Below are positions 51,473 to 55,767 of a DNA stretch of 55,767 bases, piece by piece. Source of the stretch: Comamonadaceae bacterium. Lineage in GTDB: Bacteria; Pseudomonadota; Gammaproteobacteria; Burkholderiales; Burkholderiaceae_C. Position numbers and translations under genes: made by a program. Positions within the stretch are counted from its first letter, which is position 1. Each line of letters starts with the position of its first letter. The stretch lies in assembly GCA_027486555.1 (NCBI GenBank), contig JAIXOX010000039.1, positions 1 to 55,767 of the forward strand, given 5' to 3'. A model generated the notes under the pieces. That model was not told where the DNA came from. It did no database searches and worked only from the letters and a program-made list of their open reading frames with translations.

Positions 51473-52915
51473 TTACGGTGTGTCGCCTAGCTCACCCGCG
51501 CAAGCCAACTGCCAGGCCAAGTATTCAGAGCGACGCAGCCGGTAACGGGCCACACTGCCTTCGTGCAACTGCTCCAGCGCCTCAGCCAGCATGCGGGTGA
51601 ACGCGTCCTGGTCGGCTGCGGGCAGACTCATGCGCGCCACCACAGGGGCCAGCACCTCTAGGCTGGGTACTTGCAGGCCCTTGACCACCGCCTGCACGGC
51701 CTGAATCAGCGCTTCGCGGTATTTGATTTTGAGCGGGTTCGGCTCGACCATGGTTTGGGTGATGGCCAGATAACGCTGGCAGGAACGCTCATACGCCCAC
51801 ACAAACACGTCGCGCAACAAATCGACCTCGTTGAGTTCATACACGCCCAAAGTGCCTTCGATGTAAGCCCGCTCGGGCAAGTCGATAAACGACAAGGGGC
51901 AAAGGTTGTGCTGGATCAGCGGCATGTTGGCACCAATGCGCGAGACGCGTTTGTTCACATCTTCAAACGGTTGCAAATACGGCAACTGCACCATGAGGAA
52001 AAACGCCTGCTCAAACGGATCGGGAATGGCGGCGGCTTTGCTCAGCAGCAGCTCAAAGCAGTCCTCAATCACCTGGGGCATGGCGGCGGGGTGAAACACC
52101 GTGCCCGAAATCTCTACCAAGCGCCGACGCAACCTGCCACTGGCCTGCGGGTCGCGCATCAAGTCTTGCGACAACACGGCATGCAGATTTTTGAACGTGA
52201 AGGCATCAAAGCCCACCTCGTCGGTGTCCTCGATCAGCATCTCGATGGCGGCTTTGTGGTTCAGGATCATCTGCGTTTCGATGGCGTCCTTGCCCTGCGC
52301 GGCCTGCCCGTGCTCGATCAGGTTTTGCGTGTCCAAGCGGCTGTAGGTGTTGCCCTCCAACCGCGACGAAGCCCACGACAAATCCACCAGCAAACGGCTC
52401 AAGATGCCCCGGGCGTAGGTGCCTGCGGGTCGCTCATGGGCGGGCGTGCAGCCCATCTCGTGCAACTGGCTTCGCAGCGCGGCTGGCAAATAAAACGTGA
52501 CGCCCGGCTGATACGCCTCCAAAAACTCACGCCGATAACCCACCGGGCGGCGATGCATCAGCGGCTGACGGACCCGATCACGGATGCTGGCACCTGCGGG
52601 CGAGACCGGCAAGTCGGGTTCCGCCTCGGCCACGCCCAAAGGGGCACTGACACGCCCACCACCGCCCCGGCCCGCAAGCTGCGCCCAAGCCAGCGCCACC
52701 GGCTTGTAAACCAGCGCAATGCTCTGCCCCTCAGACGCGATCCGCTGCGCATCGATCAGTTTGAGCAAGCGGCGTTGCAAAGTACGGCGATTCAGCGCCC
52801 CGCCCTGGCGCTGCGCCATGGTCAGTTCAATCTCGGCAATGCCAATCCCGCCGGGGTGCGCGGCCACGATGGATTCGATCAAATGCAATTCGTCGGTGGG
52901 GGTGATGCGGGGCAT
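51473..52915 (-). CDS. Fic-family protein with N-terminal winged helix and altered active site
   Basis: 480 aa. A winged-helix-like domain is at 1-75 and a Fic fold at about 150-400. The inhibitory helix S183-x3-E187-G-N189 of class II Fic proteins is present. The catalytic loop reads LQPFEDVNKRVSR (314-326) where HPFxDGNGRxxR is expected, so the essential His is Gln315 and both Gly are replaced. Related Fic proteins with the PFxDxNKRxSR form keep a His there in most cases, from memory. AMPylation is therefore doubtful. Five TGTCG words upstream suggest autoregulation by its own winged helix. Confidence 0.87.
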   Translation of the reverse strand: MPRITPTDELHLIESIVAAHPGGIGIAEIELTMAQRQGGALNRRTLQRRLLKLIDAQRIASEGQSIALVYKPVALAWAQLAGRGGGGRVSAPLGVAEAEPDLPVSPAGASIRDRVRQPLMHRRPVGYRREFLEAYQPGVTFYLPAALRSQLHEMGCTPAHERPAGTYARGILSRLLVDLSWASSRLEGNTYSRLDTQNLIEHGQAAQGKDAIETQMILNHKAAIEMLIEDTDEVGFDAFTFKNLHAVLSQDLMRDPQASGRLRRRLVEISGTVFHPAAMPQVIEDCFELLLSKAAAIPDPFEQAFFLMVQLPYLQPFEDVNKRVSRIGANMPLIQHNLCPLSFIDLPERAYIEGTLGVYELNEVDLLRDVFVWAYERSCQRYLAITQTMVEPNPLKIKYREALIQAVQAVVKGLQVPSLEVLAPVVARMSLPAADQDAFTRMLAEALEQLHEGSVARYRLRRSEYLAWQLACAGELGDTP

Positions 52916-52969
52916 GGGGTGGCCTTTTCGGGCAATTTGTCGCGGTCAGGGGGGTTAGGGCCACCAAGA

Positions 52970-53030
52970 GCGACAGTATTGGCCTCTATTATGTCGCAAA
53001 ATGTGTCGCGTTTGCAAGTGATAGTGTCGT
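52970..53030 (-). promoter_or_regulatory. fic promoter with repeated TGTCGC operator words
   Basis: On the minus strand TTGCAA (53012-53017) and CATAAT (52988-52993) form a promoter with an 18-bp spacer. GCGACA at 52970-52975, TGTCGC at 52992-52997 and 53004-53009, and TGTCG at 53025-53029 cluster on both strands around it; another TGTCGC is at 52938-52943. The first two form an inverted pair flanking the start region. A repressor bound here would cover -35 to +1. Confidence 0.55.
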
Positions 53031-53039
53031 GCAATCTAG

Positions 53040-53414
53040 GTTGTGGTGGCGTTGAGATTCACCATTCTCCGCAAATAGTGCGGCAAATAAGTGGCGTATT
53101 CGCCGCAATCACGCACGCCAGTTTGTGCTCGGGTGCGTTTGGGGCCTAGTGTGGATTGAGCGCGCAAAGATTTTTTGTAGCTAATTTTTCGTATTTATTT
53201 GGGTATAGTTGTGTGCTTCATGCCTGCTGCGCTAAATGGTGCAGGAGGAACGTTGCGAGCAGCTAAATGTCGGGTTTGGGCTGCAAATTTTTACCTGCAT
53301 GCACATACAACGGCTGGCCTAAACCCCATGACTCAGGCCGCTTGCACCGATTTCAACACAAAGATGTATCGACACGAGCGGGGTGTATCAACCGGGTTTT
53401 GCGGTCTACATCGC
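53040..53414. other. Non-coding AT-rich stretch before the cassette array
   Basis: 375 bp without a convincing gene. It is AT-richer than the surrounding chromosome and holds an AGGAGG word at 53243-53248 before a TTG-started frame that ends at 53495, but that product looks like no known protein. A GCCTAAAC word at 53317 and GTTAGCT at 53415 could be the ends of a decayed attC, but no clean stem joins them. No integrase fragment is seen. Confidence 0.4.
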
Positions 53415-53938
53415 GTTAGCTGTGTCGCCAGGTCGCACATGAAGAGTTTGGAGAAAAGTAATGCAAAAAGCGAACATATTGCAATTCAGTGTTAGGGGGG
53501 CTAGTGTCCGCACAAGCAACAAAGCGGAGATGGGTTCTGCCGGAAAGATCCCTAGCCTGTGGGGTCAGTTTTATGCTTCTCACGTCAATCAAACCACGCC
53601 AATTTATGGCGTGTATTCAGACTATGAATCTGATGCAAACGGCGAATTCACGGTTACGGCTGGAACGAAAGCTATCAATGCACAGGAAGAAAGTGTTTGT
53701 ATTAAGTCTGGAACATATCTGGTATTTCCAGCTAATGGCGTGATACCCGCAGCAATCATTGATGCTTGGAAAGCCGTTTGGAAGCATTTTTCAAATACAC
53801 AGCCCTATGTGCGAGCATATGAAACAGACTTTGAGGAATACAGCGGGCCTGAATCCGCCGCTATTTACATTGGTATTAAAGAAAAACAGCTAACAAGTCA
53901 ATCCAGCGGGCTGCCTTCGGCAGCCGCTGATTTATAAC
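53415..53938 (+). mobile_element. Integron-type gene cassette 1
   Basis: The unit starts at a GTTAGCT core-like word (53415-53421) and ends at the core of the attC at 53889-53945. It contains one ORF starting 40 bp after the core, the usual distance. The left boundary is less certain than the right because the upstream attC or attI is not clear. Confidence 0.6.
53461..53937 (+). CDS. GyrI-like/AraC effector-binding domain protein in cassette 1
   Basis: 158 aa single-domain GyrI-like small-molecule binding protein. N-terminal VRTSNKAEMGSAGKIPSLW (16-34) and the YSDYESDANGEFTVTAG block are typical, as is the Glu-containing EEYSGPESAAIYIGIK strand near the end. Such proteins bind drugs or act as gyrase inhibitors or sensors. 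A GGAG site lies 8 bp before the ATG. The last 15 or so residues are coded by the attC itself, and the stop lies just before the core site. Codon use is less GC-rich than in the neighbouring chromosome. Confidence 0.82.
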   Translation: MQKANILQFSVRGASVRTSNKAEMGSAGKIPSLWGQFYASHVNQTTPIYGVYSDYESDANGEFTVTAGTKAINAQEESVCIKSGTYLVFPANGVIPAAIIDAWKAVWKHFSNTQPYVRAYETDFEEYSGPESAAIYIGIKEKQLTSQSSGLPSAAADL

Positions 53939-53945
53939 GTTAGAA
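53889..53945 (+). repeat. attC recombination site 1
   Basis: GCTAAC (53889-53894) pairs with GTTAG of the core at 53939-53943. The inner stem AGCGG-G-CTGCC folds on GGCAG-CCGCT around TTC with one extrahelical G, and a further extrahelical base lies in the AATCCAGCGG arm. This is the imperfect hairpin an integron integrase reads as folded single strand. Confidence 0.8.
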
Positions 53946-53960
53946 CCCTCGGGAGAACCG

Positions 53961-54836
53961 GTGAACGAACTTGCACTGTCGTTAGGTAGCCTCATCGTAG
54001 GCATCGTCGCCTCTGTATGGGTTTCTGCGTACTACTTTCGAAAATCACTGCGCAAGTCTTTGACCCCATACGTTCAGTTCTACTCATCGCCGTTTAAGGG
54101 TATCGACCCAGCCGTCAAGAAAGCCCTGCAGGTCACTTATCAAGGCACTCCCGTTGATGATCTATATGAAGTTCAGTTTCTTATCGCCAACACCGGCGAC
54201 AAGGCAATACGCGATCTGATCGAGCCACTCACCTTCTCCGTTCCAGAGAAGTGCAGTCTTCTAGACGCTTCGCTTCTGCACCTTGATCCGCCAGAACTGA
54301 AAGTCGTGCTGATCGTCAGCGACGACCGCCGCGCCGTTAAGCTTAACTTTCCACTTTTGAACAGCAACGATTTTTTTGTGCTGAAAGTGCTATTGAATGG
54401 AACCCCGAAGTTCGATGAACTGAAGTTCTCAGTCCTAATCGACGAACTTCCGCCCACGCTCAAACCCGAACGCCTCAGCTTCGATGCCGTCGGAACTTCA
54501 CGCAAGCGAGAGGTCGAGTTTTCTCTACTGGCGGTCGGTCTGATCGTCACCCTCTTTGGGTTTGTACTTTTCAAAGTTGTATATGACGGTTGGGTTTTAT
54601 TGCCAAAGTATGAGAGCGGCGCAGTTTCGTATCTTTCGCAACTCGGACTTGGCGGCGTCACGATCTGTCTCGCTGTGATTCCAGCTTTTCTGTTGACATT
54701 GCTTGGTGCGCTAATGTCTGCTGCAGCGATGTTCGACGGAAGTTTCCCTCCCTCAAAGAAGAAGTTTGTCCTCCCCGAAGGGCTCGCAAAGTCACATTTC
54801 AGATTCGCCGTCCGCGATATTGACGCAGAGTCCTAA
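53961..54836 (+). CDS. Cassette 2 membrane protein of unknown function
   Basis: 291 aa from a GTG at 53961 with GGGAG 5-9 bp upstream. Function not recognised. There is a single N-terminal helix (about 5-25), a soluble beta-rich domain (about 35-175) with a Lys/Arg-rich edge, then two helices (about 190-212 and 228-255) and a short basic tail with SKKKFVLPEG. The N-terminal part would face the periplasm or cytoplasm depending on topology. The TAA stop lies inside the R'' box of the attC. Base composition is clearly lower in GC than chromosomal genes here, as expected of an acquired cassette. Confidence 0.8.
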   Translation: MNELALSLGSLIVGIVASVWVSAYYFRKSLRKSLTPYVQFYSSPFKGIDPAVKKALQVTYQGTPVDDLYEVQFLIANTGDKAIRDLIEPLTFSVPEKCSLLDASLLHLDPPELKVVLIVSDDRRAVKLNFPLLNSNDFFVLKVLLNGTPKFDELKFSVLIDELPPTLKPERLSFDAVGTSRKREVEFSLLAVGLIVTLFGFVLFKVVYDGWVLLPKYESGAVSYLSQLGLGGVTICLAVIPAFLLTLLGALMSAAAMFDGSFPPSKKKFVLPEGLAKSHFRFAVRDIDAES

Positions 54837-54886
54837 CCTTCCTTCGAGCGGACGCCTGACGGCGCCGCTGAAATCAAATGTTAGGG
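54832..54886 (+). repeat. attC recombination site 2
   Basis: CCTAAC (54832-54837) is fully complementary to GTTAGG of the core at 54880-54885. The inner stem AGCGG-A-CGCC pairs with GGCG-CCGCT around TGAC with an extrahelical A, and TTC-G-AGCGG adds another bulge. It shares the AGCGG/CCGCTGA arms with site 1, so both belong to one integron type. The chromosomal ynjF-like gene begins 20 bp downstream. Confidence 0.85.
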
Positions 54887-54905
54887 GCTAAGTTACGGCG
54901 CAACT

Positions 54906-55511
54906 TCAACCCAACCGCCGATACCCCCACCCCACCCGCATCGCCGTCGTCACTGCACACAAAGCAGCAAACCCATAAGCCAACACCGCAAAGTGTTCAG
55001 GCCACACGCACATGGCGGCAAACACGCTGATGGTTTCGGCGGCTTCGGTCAGGCCTCCCAAGAAGTAAAAGCTTTTGCCCGGCAAGGCGGTGTCTGTCAG
55101 GCCGCGTTTTTCGGCCAGTGCGGCAAACGCCAAGAAGCTGCTGCCGGTGCCGATGAAGCTGGCCAGCAGGGCGGCGGCGGGCAGTGCGTTGGTGGCGGGG
55201 TTGGCCACTGCAAAGGCCAAGGGGATGGCGGCGTAGAACACGAAGTCGAGTGCGATGTCCAGGAAGCCGCCCGCGTCGGTGGGCTGGGTCAGGCGGGCCA
55301 CGCTGCCGTCCAGGCCGTCGAGCAAGCGCGAGGCCAGCAGCAGCGCCAAGCCCCACCACCACGCTTGCAGCGCAATGGCCACAGCTGCGGCCATGCCGAT
55401 GGCAAAGCCCAGCCAGGTCAGCGCGTCGGCGCTGATGCCTGCGCGCACCAAGCCGCGTGCAGCGGCGTTCAGTGCGGGGCGCAAGAGGGTTTGGGCTTGT
55501 CGGTCAAACAT
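54906..55511 (-). CDS. ynjF: CDP-alcohol phosphatidyltransferase family protein (YnjF-like)
   Basis: 201 aa membrane protein with about six helices and the family motif [20 protein letters not shown] followed by D (about 66-86), giving the DGxxAR...GxxxDxxxD metal site. It overlaps the upstream ABC ATPase by eight bases. In E. coli ynjF follows ynjBCD, an ABC transporter operon, which matches this arrangement. The lipid or headgroup substrate is unknown. Confidence 0.87.
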   Translation of the reverse strand: MFDRQAQTLLRPALNAAARGLVRAGISADALTWLGFAIGMAAAVAIALQAWWWGLALLLASRLLDGLDGSVARLTQPTDAGGFLDIALDFVFYAAIPLAFAVANPATNALPAAALLASFIGTGSSFLAFAALAEKRGLTDTALPGKSFYFLGGLTEAAETISVFAAMCVWPEHFAVLAYGFAALCAVTTAMRVGWGYRRLG

Positions 55512-55767
55512 GGGCTAGGCTTTCTTCGGTGGCGTGCAACTGCAGCACGCGCTGCGGGTCGGCCACGTCTTGTTCGTCGTGTGTGACCAGCACCACCGGG
55601 ATGCGCCGCTCGCGCACATGCGCAAACACCCACGGGCGCAGCTGGGCACGCAAGGCGGCGTCGAGTTTGGAAAACGGCTCGTCGAGCAGCAGCGCTTGCG
55701 GCTCGGCCAGCAAAGCGCGCATGAGCGCCACACGCGCACGCTGCCCGCCCGAGAGCGTGGACGGGTC
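55504..55767 (-). CDS. ynjD: ABC transporter ATP-binding protein, 3' part (YnjD-like)
   Basis: Partial gene: the frame runs off the window end, so only the C-terminal 87 residues are seen. The signature [17 protein letters not shown], Walker [13 protein letters not shown] and switch His in VTHDEQD are intact. It is a likely energy subunit of a YnjBCD-type importer whose permease and receptor genes should lie beyond 55767. Confidence 0.85.
   Translation of the reverse strand, partial: DPSTLSGGQRARVALMRALLAEPQALLLDEPFSKLDAALRAQLRPWVFAHVRERRIPVVLVTHDEQDVADPQRVLQLHATEESLAHV

Noticed and set aside
53199..53495. 98-aa plus-strand frame before the cassette ORF
   Set aside because: Overlaps the GyrI-like gene in another frame, matches no family I know and has no clear start; the AGGAGG at 53243 is its only support.
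53491..53497. GTTAGGG as an attC or attI core
   Set aside because: It lies inside the conserved coding region of the GyrI-like protein and has no pairing partner.

Overview
The window reads as chromosomal DNA of a GC-rich betaproteobacterium, most likely a member of the Comamonadaceae. The main reasons are five Bug/TctC-type periplasmic receptors without their membrane partners, a torF-glnK-amtB operon, glycolate oxidase subunits, a Comamonadaceae-style selenoneine cluster and generally high-GC coding sequence. The assignment comes from gene content only. I see no rRNA, tRNA or CRISPR array.

Layout. 1-3.0 kb: a 92-bp-period REP-like repeat array, glutathione peroxidase, a small anchored protein, and a DUF4143 AAA ATPase behind two palindromes. 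3.0-4.7 kb: a hipBA-type toxin-antitoxin pair with a palindromic promoter. 4.7-13.4 kb: housekeeping and metabolic genes (glcEF, an SMP-30 lactonase, torF-glnK-amtB, comM/yifB, a His-rich secreted protein). 13.4-17.0 kb: an MFS transporter, then periplasmic rhodanese, YeeE/YedE channel and a 55-aa membrane peptide. 17.0-26.9 kb: a PhnDCEE-like ABC importer diverging from egtD, then senA (EgtB-like), senB and a flavoprotein-SelD fusion (senC), followed by a bicupin. I read this as a selenium uptake and selenoneine synthesis island. Glutathione reductase follows on the other strand.

28.5-48.4 kb is an accessory catabolic region. It holds HAD, carboxymuconolactone decarboxylase-like, cupin, alpha/beta hydrolase, amidase, allantoinase-like deacetylase, LLM flavin monooxygenase plus flavin reductase, CoA-transferase, SDR and Rieske oxygenase genes, five Bug receptors and two IclR regulators. 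One IclR gene sits between two matching ATTCC-N7-GGAAT palindromes, one in front of each flanking operon, so those operons probably form one regulon. Their enzyme mix (flavin monooxygenase, flavin reductase, cyclic-amide-type hydrolase, amidase, alpha/beta hydrolase) resembles the logic of oxidative N-heterocycle opening.

48.4-53.0 kb: a DUF3047 protein, a TVP38 membrane domain fused to a mercuric-reductase-like flavoprotein, and a Fic-family protein with Gln replacing the catalytic His. 53.0-54.9 kb: at least two integron-type gene cassettes with foldable attC sites but no integrase in the window (a CALIN). The window ends in a ynjF-like phosphatidyltransferase and the 3' end of a ynjD-like ABC ATPase.

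A recurrent regulatory theme is palindromes overlapping compact promoters whose predicted +1 coincides with the start codon (DUF4143 ATPase, hipB, perhaps senB), suggesting autoregulated leaderless mRNAs.
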